Origin: Flavobacterium sp.
GTDB lineage: Bacteria; Bacteroidota; Bacteroidia; Flavobacteriales; Flavobacteriaceae
DNA: 64,000 nucleotides
Direction: 5' to 3'
Assembly: GCF_017744675.1 (NCBI RefSeq)
Contig: NZ_JAGIAV010000001.1
Location: 631,273-695,272, forward strand
Position 1 is the stretch's first letter. Each line of letters begins with the position of its first letter. Of this stretch, positions 1-8,726 are shown piece by piece. The notes under the pieces are model-generated. The model saw only the letters and a list, made by a program, of their open reading frames with translations. It did no database searches and had not been told where the DNA came from. A program made the position numbers and the translations under genes.

Positions 1-184
1 AATCTGCTTCAACTAGTTTTACACTAAAGTTTGCCTCTATTGAAACCACCAAATCAACATAATCCAGACTGTCTAACCCAAGTGTATCTTTTAAATTAGC
101 ATTTGGTTCTATGTCATCATTATCAACTTCAAATTCATCAACTAAAAAACCATTAATTTTTGCTATAATCTCTTCTTTATTCAT
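1..184 (-). CDS. Acyl carrier protein of the flexirubin/aryl-polyene locus (3' end outside window)
   Basis: Only the first 61 codons are present; the gene runs off the left edge. The peptide begins MNKEEIIAKINGF and carries the phosphopantetheine site GLDSLD with the modified serine at residue 39, the standard ACP signature. ACPs hold the growing acyl chain as a thioester. The start codon lies inside the last codons of the upstream ketosynthase (8-base overlap), so the two are probably translationally coupled and work together. The general fatty-acid ACP of this genome is the separate copy at 41528, so this one is most likely dedicated to pigment polyene synthesis. Confidence 0.88.
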   Translation of the reverse strand, partial: MNKEEIIAKINGFLVDEFEVDNDDIEPNANLKDTLGLDSLDYVDLVVSIEANFSVKLVEAD

Positions 185-1412
185 TGTTCAATTTAAACTT
201 TTTAACCACCAACGCAGAGTTGGTTCCTCCGAACCCGAAAGAATTGGACAAAAATATGTCAAATTTTTTGTTTAACGTAGTTTTAACTAAATTTAATTTT
301 GACGCATCTTCATCTGGGTTTTCCAAATTGATGTTTGGCGCGATAAAATCGTGCTGCATCATTAGGATAGAATAAATGATTTCGCTGGCTCCCGCCATCC
401 AGCATTCGTGGCCTGTCATTGATTTTGTAGAGCTTACAGGAGGATTTTTTTCTCCAAAAACTTCAAAAATAGCTTTTGCTTCATTGGCATCTCCAACTGG
501 CGTTGAAGTTGCATGAGCATTAATATATTCGATATCTGATGCTTGTAATTGGGCATCATCTAATGCACGTTTCATAGCTATTGCAGGGCCTTCTACGTTT
601 GGAGTTGAGATATGTCCGCCGTTTGACGAAAATCCGTAACCGCCAATTTCTGCAATAATATTGGCACCACGAGCAATGGCAGATTCATAACTTTCTAAGA
701 TTAAAGTTGCCCCGCCGCCACTCGGAATTAATCCGTCTCGATCAGCATCAAAAGGTCTCGATGCTTTTGTTGGATCGCCTTCACGGTTAGAGAAAACACC
801 TAATCCGTCAAAACTGCTCATCGCATATTTGTTGATTTCCTGAGCTCCGCCTGTAATAACGATGTCTTGAAAACCGCTTTTAATTAAAAAGTAAGCCAAA
901 CCAATAGAGTGAGAACCGCTCGCACAGGCCGCACTAACGGTAAGATTGATGCCGCGAAGTTTAAAAATCGTAGAAAGATTCATCGTTACCGTAGAATTCA
1001 TTGATTTAAAAATAGCGCCAGAACCAATAAGGGCAGTGTCTTTTTTCTCTCGAACAATATCTGTTGCATCAATGATGGCTTTAGAAACAGAGTCGTTTCC
1101 GTACATAATGCCTACTTCGTGATTGTCAAAAAAAGCATCGTCGATGTTGGCATTTTTAAGCGCTTCTATAGTGGCCATATAAGCATACTCGGTCTCTTCG
1201 CCGATGCTCATACGTTGTCTTCTAGTCAATAAATTTTTAAGATCGGCTTTCGGAACCATTCCTGTTAAGGCTGATTGAAAACCAAATTCTTTACGTTCAG
1301 AATCAAACTGAATACCAGATTTTCCTTCATACAACGAATCTTTTACTTCGTCTAAAGAAGTTCCGATACAAGAATAAATTCCCATTCCAGTAATTACAAC
1401 TCTTCTATTCAT
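177..1412 (-). CDS. Beta-ketoacyl-ACP synthase (FabF-like), pigment locus
   Basis: A 411-residue thiolase-fold condensing enzyme. The Cys-His-His triad is visible: C163 in VSAACASGS, H300 in INAHATSTPVGD and H335 in TKSMTGHECW, with the conserved lysine at 330. It would catalyse decarboxylative Claisen condensation of acyl-ACP with malonyl-ACP. Upstream genes encode a ketoreductase and a tyrosine ammonia-lyase, and an ACP follows with overlapping codons. This is the expected set for an aryl polyene started from p-coumarate (flexirubin type). It differs from the housekeeping FabF at 42008, for example in the ECWMAGASE stretch after the second histidine. Function in primary lipid synthesis is less likely. 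Confidence 0.88.
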   Translation of the reverse strand: MNRRVVITGMGIYSCIGTSLDEVKDSLYEGKSGIQFDSERKEFGFQSALTGMVPKADLKNLLTRRQRMSIGEETEYAYMATIEALKNANIDDAFFDNHEVGIMYGNDSVSKAIIDATDIVREKKDTALIGSGAIFKSMNSTVTMNLSTIFKLRGINLTVSAACASGSHSIGLAYFLIKSGFQDIVITGGAQEINKYAMSSFDGLGVFSNREGDPTKASRPFDADRDGLIPSGGGATLILESYESAIARGANIIAEIGGYGFSSNGGHISTPNVEGPAIAMKRALDDAQLQASDIEYINAHATSTPVGDANEAKAIFEVFGEKNPPVSSTKSMTGHECWMAGASEIIYSILMMQHDFIAPNINLENPDEDASKLNLVKTTLNKKFDIFLSNSFGFGGTNSALVVKKFKLNNE

Positions 1413-1488
1413 CGTCTTTCAAAAGTAATTTTTTATCCTTAAAGTGTAATTTTTTAATCAAAAGGCACAAAGTTTTTATTTTTTTAAT

Positions 1489-1560
1489 CTCGCAAAGGCG
1501 CAAAGTATATTCTTTAAAGTCTTTTTGCTTAAAAACTTTGTGACTCTGCGTCTTTGCGAG
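1489..1560. repeat. Intergenic inverted repeat, CGCAAAG family
   Basis: Arms CTCGCAAAGGCGCA and TGCGTCTTTGCGAG enclose about 45 bases in the spacer between the ketosynthase and ketoreductase genes. The same CGCAAAG word recurs at 63862-64000. A 63-codon open frame here is just this repeat read through and is not a gene. Confidence 0.6.
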
Positions 1561-1611
1561 CAATTTTCGACGTAAAAACTTTATTGAACCTCGCAAACAT
1601 TGGAGAAATTC

Positions 1612-2343
1612 TTAAGAATATATTCCGCCGTTTATATTAATAATTTCTCCTGTAATATAGCTTGCTTTTTTAGAAATCAAAAAGCTTACCAAATCTGCCA
1701 CTTCTTCGGCTTCGCCAAAACGATTTACCGGAATTAGTTTCAGCAATTCTTTTTCGTCCAGCTGACTTGTCATGTCGGTTCTAATAAAACCTGGAGCCAC
1801 AGCATTTACCGTAATATTTCTTTTCGCAACTTCTTGAGCCAAAGCTTTGGTTGCTGCTACAATCGCCCCTTTTGCCGCCGAATAATTGGCTTGTCCTGCA
1901 GTTCCTTTTACTCCAGAAACCGAAACCATGTTTACGATTCGGCCATATTTGTTGCGTAACATTTTTTGAATGAAAAACTGAGTAACATTAAAGAAACCAT
2001 TAACGCTAGTATTCATAACGCCGTTCCAATCTTCTGGAGTCATCCACATAAAAAGACCGTCTTTTGTGATTCCGGCATTGTTTACAATTGCTTCAACCAA
2101 TTTTTCAGGATTGGCGTCCTGCCAAGCGGTTAAAACATTTTGCACTTCTTCAAAATTAGAAACATCAAAACCTAAGATTTCTCCTGTTGCTCCTAATTTT
2201 TGCACTTCTTGTAATGTTTCTTCGGCAGCTGTTTTATTCGAATGATAATTAATCAGAATATGATAATCGGATTCTACGGCTAGTTTTTTACAAATCGCAC
2301 TTCCAATTCCTCTAGAACCGCCTGTTACTAATACACATTTCAT
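1612..2343 (-). CDS. fabG: 3-oxoacyl-ACP reductase (FabG-like SDR), pigment locus
   Basis: A 243-residue short-chain dehydrogenase. The NADPH motif TGGSRGIG is at residues 7-14, NNAG is in the middle, and the catalytic Ser-Tyr-Lys lies in the MVSVSG and NYSAAKGA stretches. It ends in the FabG-like ITGEIININGG. It would reduce the beta-keto group made by the neighbouring ketosynthase on the ACP-bound polyene. It lies in the same direction between the WG-repeat gene and the ketosynthase. The 268-base gap downstream holds an inverted repeat but no terminator-like T tract, so co-transcription is plausible. The exact substrate is inferred from context. Confidence 0.85.
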   Translation of the reverse strand: MKCVLVTGGSRGIGSAICKKLAVESDYHILINYHSNKTAAEETLQEVQKLGATGEILGFDVSNFEEVQNVLTAWQDANPEKLVEAIVNNAGITKDGLFMWMTPEDWNGVMNTSVNGFFNVTQFFIQKMLRNKYGRIVNMVSVSGVKGTAGQANYSAAKGAIVAATKALAQEVAKRNITVNAVAPGFIRTDMTSQLDEKELLKLIPVNRFGEAEEVADLVSFLISKKASYITGEIININGGIYS

Positions 2344-2438
2344 TTATAAGGTTGGTTTTATTTATTAGCAAGATGAAATCACATTTTAAAGAGCGATTTC
2401 ATCTTGCAAATTTTATAATTTATTTCGGAGAATAAATA

Positions 2439-3650
2439 CTATTTCTTTTTTTTCGGTGCTGGTTTTGCCGCTGACTTGGTTTCTTGTTTTGGTTTTTCGG
2501 CAGAAACAGCAGCCACTGGTTGAGGTTTTTCTGTGTTTTTAGAGAATAATTCCGCATTTTCAAACCATTGGTTGGCTAAAACAGTTCCGTCAGGTTTTAA
2601 AAATCCCCATTTCCCTTCGTTTTTTACTCTCGCAACACCATCAATAAATCCTTTATCTTGTTGTGTAAACATTGCGATAATGGCATTTGTCGTTATGCCG
2701 TATTGTGTTGGAATTACCAGTTTTCCAGATTCATTGATAAATCCCCAATTGCTTTCTTTTACTGGAGCCAGACCGTTTGTACTGAAAACTTCTGCATCAT
2801 TGTAAGTTGGTTCAATAACAAATTTTCCTTCTGGATTGATGAATCCCCATTTTTTTCCAACCAAAACTGGAGCCAGATTTTTTGAGAACGCTTTTCCTTT
2901 ATCATAAATAGGAAGAATAGCCCAATTTCCTTTTAAATCAATGTATCCGATTTTTCCGTTCTTTTTGGCGAAAGTCAAATCTTGAGTTTCAAAATCCCAA
3001 ATTTTTTCGGCACCATCAACCGGAATAAATTTTCCTCCGCTCACAAGGCCAAAAGTTTTATCTTTTCTGGCCCAAGTTGTACCTTTAAAATAATTTCCAA
3101 CTTCTGCATAAACAGGTTCTACCAATTCTTTTCCTTCGGTATTGATGATTCCCCAGTTTTTGTTTAGTTCTACTCTAGCATAACCATTTTCAAAAGGTTT
3201 GATCTGATCGTATTTTGGTTCTAAAACAATCGCCATTTTGTTATTGATCAGACCCACTTTATTGTTTTGTCTGATAAAAGCAACGCCATCATTAAAATCA
3301 AATAATTTTTCAGAAGCTGGTGCTTTTTGAATTTCTCCTTTAGTATTAATGTAAACCCAATCTTTGTCTTTTTGTACAATTGCGATTCCGTTATTAAAGT
3401 CTTTAGCATCTTTAAAATCTGCTGGAATTACCCAAGTGCCTTTTGCATCTATAAATCCCCATTTTCCGCCGTTTTCAACAGCAGCTAAACCTTCAGAAAA
3501 ACTTCTGGCAGATTTGTATTGAGGTTCTATTTTAAAAGATCCGTCTTTAGAAAGATATCCAATTTTGGAATTTTTCTTAACTAATGCTAGTTCTTGGCTA
3601 TTAACAAATTGAATGCAGGATAGCAATAAAAATACAAGTGATTTTTTCAT
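2439..3650 (-). CDS. Secreted WG-repeat protein inside the pigment operon
   Basis: About 403 residues, with signal peptide MKKSLVFLLLSCIQFVNSQ followed by many copies of the WG repeat (WGFI, GYID, NWGIIN), each about 30-40 residues. These fold as a beta-rich repeat array of unknown partner. The tail is Lys/Pro-rich and ends in KPAPKKKK. I start it at the ATG at 3650 rather than an in-frame TTG at 3665, because the signal peptide then begins cleanly with MKK. It sits 39 bases after the ammonia-lyase and 95 before fabG, so it is probably co-transcribed. No role in pigment chemistry is known to me; a cell-surface or periplasmic role is possible. Confidence 0.8.
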   Translation of the reverse strand: MKKSLVFLLLSCIQFVNSQELALVKKNSKIGYLSKDGSFKIEPQYKSARSFSEGLAAVENGGKWGFIDAKGTWVIPADFKDAKDFNNGIAIVQKDKDWVYINTKGEIQKAPASEKLFDFNDGVAFIRQNNKVGLINNKMAIVLEPKYDQIKPFENGYARVELNKNWGIINTEGKELVEPVYAEVGNYFKGTTWARKDKTFGLVSGGKFIPVDGAEKIWDFETQDLTFAKKNGKIGYIDLKGNWAILPIYDKGKAFSKNLAPVLVGKKWGFINPEGKFVIEPTYNDAEVFSTNGLAPVKESNWGFINESGKLVIPTQYGITTNAIIAMFTQQDKGFIDGVARVKNEGKWGFLKPDGTVLANQWFENAELFSKNTEKPQPVAAVSAEKPKQETKSAAKPAPKKKK

Positions 3651-3689
3651 GGTTTTAAGATTCAATATTAATACTTAAATTAAAGATTT

Positions 3690-5210
3690 TTAACTGTTTA
3701 TCAGATAATCTTTTACTTTTTGAACAAAAGGATACATTACCTGATCTTCTTTGAATTCTGGAATTATATTTCTGATATCGTCATACCATTTTTTTGTCGT
3801 AGACGAAATTTGATCTTTTTGTTTCAAATAATCAATTGCCTGAACAATTGTAATTAATTCGATAGCTAAAACTTCGAATGAGTTTTCGATCACTTTTGAT
3901 GTAATCACCGCCGCATTTGTTCCCATGCTTACAATATCTTGATTGTCATTGTTGTTCGGGATACTGTGAACGTACATTGGATTTGATAACATTTGGTTTT
4001 CTGCAGTTGTTGAAGTCGCAACGAACTGAACACCTTGCATTCCGAAATTAAATCCTAATGTTCCTAAGTTTACAAAAGGAGGCAAAATTTCGTTGATTTT
4101 TGAATTCAATAAATAATTCAATTGACGTTCTGCCAACATTGTTAATTTGGTAATAACAATTTTCAGTTTATCCATTTCAAGCGAAATATAATCTCCGTGG
4201 AAATTTCCGCCGTGGTAAACGTGTTTGTTTTTTACGTCAATAATTGGATTATCGTTTGCCGAGTTAAATTCGTCTTCTAGAATAGAAGCTACATTATTTA
4301 TTGTTTCTAAAACTGGTCCTAGAATTTGAGGAACGCAACGTAATGAATAATATTCCTGAACTTTTTCTTTGAAGATTTCTTCGGTGTTTTCGCCAGAATA
4401 TAAGTGGTCTTCTCTTTTACGGATCAACGTACTGTCAGAAAGATTTTTTCTCATTCTTTCTGCAACTTCCTGTTGTCCTTTATGACGTTTAGTCTGATTT
4501 AATTCTTCAGAGAAATGATCGTCGTAAGCCTGAACTAATTCGTTAATTGCACAAGAAGCTTTTACCGACCAATCTAATAATTTTTTTGCATAATGCACAT
4601 TTACCACTCCAATTCCCGTCATTACAGAAGTTCCGTTGATCAAGGCCAGACCTTCTCTAATTTCTACTTGAATTGGTTTTAAACCTTCAATTTCGAAAAC
4701 TTCTGCAGTTGGTCTTCTTTCTCCTTTATAAAAAACTTCGCCTTCTCCGATTAAAACCAAAGCCAAATGTGATAGCTGTACCAAGTCTCCGCTGGCACCC
4801 ACACCGCCGTGTTCAAAAATTAAAGGTGTAATGTCTCGATTGATTAATTCTGCCATTAAATGAATAACAGAAGAATGCACTCCTGAATTTCCTAAAGAAA
4901 GTGTATTTAATCGTGCTAAAATTGCAGCTTTTGCACACTCAGCATTTAAAGGTTTTCCTGTTCCAGATGAGTGGCTTCTAATTAAATTGTATTGCAATTG
5001 AATTTGATCTGACTCTTTAATTCTATATTGAGCCATTGGACCAAACCCTGTGTTTACGCCATATATAACTTTATTTCCTGAGAATTCTTTTAAGAAATTA
5101 AAACTTTCGTTTACTCGATTTAAAACCACATCGCTTATCGCAACTTTGCTTTTTCCGAAGATTATGGCTTCAAATTCGGCTAAACTTAAATATTCATTTA
5201 TTGTATTCAT
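3690..5210 (-). CDS. tal: Tyrosine ammonia-lyase (HAL/PAL family)
   Basis: Converts L-tyrosine to p-coumarate and ammonia, the aromatic starter for flexirubin-type polyenes. The protein has about 506 residues. It has the Ala-Ser-Gly triplet that cyclises to the MIO cofactor (GGVGASGDLVQLSH) and the catalytic tyrosine in YGVNTGFGPM. The selectivity segment IRSHSSGTG and the overall sequence closely match my memory of the F. johnsoniae TAL. The start is the ATG at 5210 (MNTINEYLS); an in-frame TTG three bases earlier is not needed. It is divergent from the flavoprotein at 5312, and the 101-base gap holds a TACATTTG box in the minus direction. Histidine ammonia-lyase is the alternative, disfavoured by context. 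Confidence 0.9.
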   Translation of the reverse strand: MNTINEYLSLAEFEAIIFGKSKVAISDVVLNRVNESFNFLKEFSGNKVIYGVNTGFGPMAQYRIKESDQIQLQYNLIRSHSSGTGKPLNAECAKAAILARLNTLSLGNSGVHSSVIHLMAELINRDITPLIFEHGGVGASGDLVQLSHLALVLIGEGEVFYKGERRPTAEVFEIEGLKPIQVEIREGLALINGTSVMTGIGVVNVHYAKKLLDWSVKASCAINELVQAYDDHFSEELNQTKRHKGQQEVAERMRKNLSDSTLIRKREDHLYSGENTEEIFKEKVQEYYSLRCVPQILGPVLETINNVASILEDEFNSANDNPIIDVKNKHVYHGGNFHGDYISLEMDKLKIVITKLTMLAERQLNYLLNSKINEILPPFVNLGTLGFNFGMQGVQFVATSTTAENQMLSNPMYVHSIPNNNDNQDIVSMGTNAAVITSKVIENSFEVLAIELITIVQAIDYLKQKDQISSTTKKWYDDIRNIIPEFKEDQVMYPFVQKVKDYLINS

Positions 5211-5311
5211 CAAATCAATTTTGGTTGTGCTAATTTAATTTTATTTATCAAAATAAATGTAGTTATTTTGATGATGGCAAATGTAGGTTAATTAATGATA
5301 ATAATTCTAAT

Positions 5312-6562
5312 ATGACAAAGGAGTTTGTTGATGTTTTAGTGATTGGTGCAGGACCGTCTGGATGTGTCTCGGCATCGTATCTTTTTAAAAACAATGTTAA
5401 GGTAAAAGTTGTAGAAAAAACGAAGTTTCCGAGACTTGTGGTAGGCGAAAGCCTTATTCCGCGTGTAATGGATCATTTTGCAGAGGCTGAATTGTTTGAC
5501 GCTCTTGATGCAATGAACTTCGAAAAAAAATTAGGCGCACGTTTTATTAGAGGCGAAGAAATCTGCAATTTTGATTTCAGCGTAAAATTTGGAGAAGGTT
5601 GGGATTGGACTTGGCAAGTTCCAAGAGCTGATTTTGACAATACAATGGCTCAGGAAATTATTAGAAAAGGAATTGACCTAGAATTTGAAACAGAAGTTTT
5701 GGAAGTTTCTTTTGAAGGGAAAAATTCAAAAACTATTGTAAAAGATAAAGACGGAAATCTAAAAGAAATCCATGCTAAATTTATCATCGACTCAAGCGGA
5801 TATGGACGCGTATTGCCAAGACTTTTAGATTTGGATACGCCTTCAAAATTAGATCCGCATTCTTCTATTTTTACCCATGTTAAAGATATTAATAGAGAAG
5901 AAGGAGTAGAGGGAACTCAAATTTCATTTGATATTCTAGAAACTGAGGTTTGGCTTTGGGTAATTCCATTTTCAAACGGAAATACTAGTTTAGGGGTTGT
6001 GGGACCAACAGATTTCATCAATTCGCTTTCTGAAAATAAAGACAATGCTGAGGCTTTACGAAATGCGATTCAGAAATCGGATTATTATATCAAAAGATTT
6101 AAAGGAACAGAATTTTTGTTTGAGCCAGTTAAATTAGAAAACTATTCTAGAGCCGTAAAAAGAATGTACGGCGATGGTTTTGCTTTAACAGGAAACAGTT
6201 CTGAATTCTTAGATCCGGTTTTCTCTTCAGGAGTTGCTTTTGCAACCGAATCTGGAATGCTGGCAGCTAAATTATATTTGAAAGAATCGCAAGGAATCCC
6301 TGTTGACTGGGAAGTAGAATTTACCCAATATATGAAACGCGGAATTGCAGTTTTTACCACTTATGTACAAGAATGGTATACTGGAAATCTACAGACGTTA
6401 TTTTTCCATCAGCCGGAGAATCCTGAAGTGAAGGAAAAAATATGTGCGGTTTTAGCCGGTTATGTTTGGAACGAAGAAAATTCATTCGTCAAAAAACACG
6501 ATCACGTAATTGCTAATATGGCGTATTTACTGAATATGCAAAAAGAACAAAGCCCTGAATAA
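5312..6562 (+). CDS. FAD-dependent halogenase/monooxygenase-like protein, pigment locus
   Basis: A 416-residue flavoprotein. The N-terminal Rossmann motif VIGAGPSG is at residues 10-17. The WLWVIPFSNG segment resembles the WxWxIP signature of flavin-dependent halogenases, and GNSSEFLDPVFSSG is the C-terminal FAD-binding region. Such proteins occur in flexirubin loci and probably decorate the aryl ring or polyene (chlorination or hydroxylation). Reading alone cannot separate halogenase from monooxygenase. It is transcribed away from the ammonia-lyase, and its stop codon is embedded in a strong terminator hairpin. Confidence 0.78.
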   Translation: MTKEFVDVLVIGAGPSGCVSASYLFKNNVKVKVVEKTKFPRLVVGESLIPRVMDHFAEAELFDALDAMNFEKKLGARFIRGEEICNFDFSVKFGEGWDWTWQVPRADFDNTMAQEIIRKGIDLEFETEVLEVSFEGKNSKTIVKDKDGNLKEIHAKFIIDSSGYGRVLPRLLDLDTPSKLDPHSSIFTHVKDINREEGVEGTQISFDILETEVWLWVIPFSNGNTSLGVVGPTDFINSLSENKDNAEALRNAIQKSDYYIKRFKGTEFLFEPVKLENYSRAVKRMYGDGFALTGNSSEFLDPVFSSGVAFATESGMLAAKLYLKESQGIPVDWEVEFTQYMKRGIAVFTTYVQEWYTGNLQTLFFHQPENPEVKEKICAVLAGYVWNEENSFVKKHDHVIANMAYLLNMQKEQSPE

Positions 6563-6577
6563 TCAGGGCTTTTTTTT
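6551..6577 (+). terminator. Intrinsic terminator of the flavoprotein gene
   Basis: Perfect stem AGCCCTGA/TCAGGGCT around ATAA, followed by eight T. The halogenase-like stop codon lies in the loop. It may also serve the convergent gene at 6576. Confidence 0.88.
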
Positions 6578-7181
6578 ATTTATATGCTTTTTTCGCTATA
6601 AGTTTAGACATTGTTTTCGCTGTTTTTGCAAATCCTTCGCCAATTCGAGTTTCATTATTAAAATTGCTTCCCCATTGATCTCCTGGAGCCTCTTCACTGT
6701 TAATTTCTAACAAGACGTTTGATTTGTTAGCTGTTTCAACAAATTTTAAATTGGTTGTTACTTTTGCTGGCTGTTTCATAATTCCAGCATCCCAGCCTGG
6801 ATAAATCCAAACTGCCTGTACAATTAAAGTATAAGGAGTATTTAATCCTTCCTGAAAGTTTAATTCTTTCTTCTCTTTAGTCAATACAATGTTTGCAATT
6901 TCCAAAAATTTTGGAGTCCATATTTGATCTTTTGCCACAATCCATCTTTTTTCCCAAAGATTTCCATTTCCTTTTGCCTTCTCGTCTAGATCTGCTTTGT
7001 GTTCTTTTACATATTGTGCTTCAGATTTTTTTTCTTTCATCATAGTAAAATTACTATAATCAAATACGGTATTGATTTCTTTTTGATCTTTTAAAAAGTC
7101 AAAATTGCCTTGAACAATATTGATGTCCTGAGCAAACATTGCTCCTGAAATAAAGAAGCACGCAATAATTAGTTTTTTCAT
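6576..7181 (-). CDS. Secreted protein of unknown function
   Basis: 201 residues with a clear signal peptide (MKKLIIACFFISGAMFAQ), predicted periplasmic or outer-membrane associated. The mature part is rich in Lys and Asn, with no catalytic motif I recognise; it holds the segments YTLIVQAVWIYPGW and NETRIGEGFAKTAKTMSK. The latter part resembles small Bacteroidota proteins with a lipid-binding-like fold, but I cannot name the family. It is convergent with the flavoprotein and separated from the fucose genes by a terminator, so a link to the pigment locus is only positional. Confidence 0.7.
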   Translation of the reverse strand: MKKLIIACFFISGAMFAQDINIVQGNFDFLKDQKEINTVFDYSNFTMMKEKKSEAQYVKEHKADLDEKAKGNGNLWEKRWIVAKDQIWTPKFLEIANIVLTKEKKELNFQEGLNTPYTLIVQAVWIYPGWDAGIMKQPAKVTTNLKFVETANKSNVLLEINSEEAPGDQWGSNFNNETRIGEGFAKTAKTMSKLIAKKAYK

Positions 7182-7287
7182 TTTTTGGTTAATTGAGGTT
7201 TATTTTTTAGGCTCTAAAAGTAATCAAAACGATGAATATATAATTTATTTCATATTAAAGTTTCTCCTTATTTTGCTTCAAAAACAA

Positions 7288-7321
7288 AAAAAGAGATTCC
7301 AAAATTGAAATCCCTTTTTTA
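7288..7321 (-). terminator. Terminator of the fucose operon
   Basis: Read on the minus strand, AAAGGGATTTC pairs with GAATCTCTTT around a short A/T loop, followed by a T run. It lies just past the stop of the mutarotase gene. Confidence 0.75.
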
Positions 7322-7342
7322 AAATTTGAATAACATTGGACT

Positions 7343-7678
7343 TTACAATCCGAAAATCTTATCCATTACAATCCATTTTTGTCCTGGTTTTGCCCAAGGA
7401 AGCGCTTGTTGGAATTTCCACATTAAAGTTTCCCATTCCTGAACTTTTTCGTTTGCAGCATCGGCTTGATCTTTCTTTTCGAAAGTAAAATCGGCATCTG
7501 CTTCGATAATCATGAACAATCTATTTCCTGTGCAGTAAATATCCAGAACTTCAATTCCAGAATCTTTAATGCTTTTTTTAATTTCTGGCCATACATTTTC
7601 GTGCAGTTCTTTGTATTCTGCAATTAAATCTGCGTCATCTTTTAAGTCTAACGCAAGATAAAATTTTTGAGTTGCCAT
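7343..7678 (-). CDS. 6-deoxysugar mutarotase (RhaM/FucU-like, DUF718)
   Basis: 111 residues, the normal size for the L-rhamnose mutarotase family: a small ferredoxin-like protein that interconverts alpha and beta anomers. Visible family features are YKELHENVWPEIKKSI near the N-terminus, with its conserved His, and WETLMWKFQQALPWA near the C-terminus. It follows the hydrolase gene by 4 bases, so it is co-translated with the fucose-catabolic operon. In this setting the substrate is probably L-fucose rather than L-rhamnose, but the family name alone would say rhamnose. Confidence 0.85.
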   Translation of the reverse strand: MATQKFYLALDLKDDADLIAEYKELHENVWPEIKKSIKDSGIEVLDIYCTGNRLFMIIEADADFTFEKKDQADAANEKVQEWETLMWKFQQALPWAKPGQKWIVMDKIFGL

Positions 7679-7682
7679 AATT

Positions 7683-8540
7683 TTATTTTTGTTGGTAAGC
7701 TACAGCAGTTTGTTTGCTTGTGCCCAAACCTTCAATTCCTAATTCGATTACATCGCCCGCTTTAATGTAAATTGGATTTGGTTTAATTCCCAAACCAACT
7801 CCCGGAGGTGTTCCTGTACTAATTACATCGCCAGGAAGTAATGTCATAAACTGACTTAAGTAATGAATTAAAAATGGAATTTTGAAAATCAAGTTTGAAG
7901 TATTACTGTTTTGGAACGTTTTTCCGTTTACAGTAAGCCACATTTTTAAATTGTTTACATCACTCACTTCTTCTGGAGTTGCCATAATTGGCCCAAGCGG
8001 AGCAAAAGTGTCGTTTCCTTTTCCTTTAGCCCATTGTCCACCACGCTCCAATTGGAAAGCTCTTTCGCTGTAATCATTCAAAAGGCAATATCCAGCAATG
8101 TAGTTTGGCGCATCTTCTTCAGAAACATAACTTGCTTTTTTACCTACAACAAATGCCAATTCTACTTCCCAGTCTGTTTTTTCACTGTTTTTTGGAATGA
8201 TCAAATTGTCATTTGGTCCGCATAAAGAAGTGGTAGACTTAAAGAAAATAATGGGTTCTGTCGGAATCGCAGCACCAGTTTCTTCACAGTGATCAACATA
8301 GTTTAATCCGATGCAGATAATTTTTGAAGGGCGTGCCACTGGCGAACCTAAACGAATTGAATCGCTTACTTCTGGAAGTGCAGGGTTGTTTTTTAAGGCT
8401 TCTTCTAATTTTTTTAATCCGTCATTTTCAAAAAAAGCTTCGTTGTAATCTGTTACGATAGAAGAAACATCATATCTTTTATCATTTAGTACAACGCCTG
8501 GTTTTTCTTTTCCTTCTTCTCCAAATCTAATAAGTTTCAT
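7683..8540 (-). CDS. Fumarylacetoacetate-hydrolase family enzyme, probable 2,4-diketo-3-deoxy-L-fuconate hydrolase
   Basis: About 285 residues starting MKLIRFGEEG. An upstream in-frame GTG at 8585 lies in a repeat and adds an unnatural 15-residue leader, so I start at 8540. The FAH-fold metal-site motif is present (ICIGLNYVDHCEETG, then EKTDWEVELAFVVG with the metal-binding Glu pair). The C-terminal GDVISTGTPPGVG loop is typical. In the non-phosphorylative fucose route it would cleave the diketo acid to pyruvate and L-lactate. It is grouped with a mutarotase, two SDRs and an UxaA-type dehydratase. The substrate assignment is by context. Confidence 0.82.
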   Translation of the reverse strand: MKLIRFGEEGKEKPGVVLNDKRYDVSSIVTDYNEAFFENDGLKKLEEALKNNPALPEVSDSIRLGSPVARPSKIICIGLNYVDHCEETGAAIPTEPIIFFKSTTSLCGPNDNLIIPKNSEKTDWEVELAFVVGKKASYVSEEDAPNYIAGYCLLNDYSERAFQLERGGQWAKGKGNDTFAPLGPIMATPEEVSDVNNLKMWLTVNGKTFQNSNTSNLIFKIPFLIHYLSQFMTLLPGDVISTGTPPGVGLGIKPNPIYIKAGDVIELGIEGLGTSKQTAVAYQQK

Positions 8541-8572
8541 AATCTTTATATTTTTTAGTAATATTTTTTTCC

Positions 8573-8714
8573 GCCACGAATTCACGAATTTTTACAAATT
8601 ATAATTCGTGAAATTTGGAATTATTTTTACGCAGATTTCACAGATTTTTCAATCATTTTAATTCGTGAATTCGTGGCTATTTTTTCGCACAGATTTGAAC
8701 TCTTTAATCTGTGG
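8573..8714. repeat. Nested inverted repeat (CACGAATTC and CACAGATT words)
   Basis: Outer arm GCCACGAATTCACGAATT (8573-8590) faces AATTCGTGAATTCGTGGC (8660-8677). Interleaved with it, CGCAGATTTCACAGATT faces AATCTGTGGC (8705-8714). The first 18-base arm is repeated identically at 12237. The element lies between two genes of the fucose operon and could form a long mRNA hairpin. Confidence 0.75.
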
Positions 8715-8726
8715 CTATTTCTTTTT

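Noticed and set aside
1405..1596. 63-codon frame upstream of the ketosynthase
   Set aside because: It is the CGCAAAG inverted repeat read through, Lys-rich and low in complexity, overlapping the ketosynthase start.
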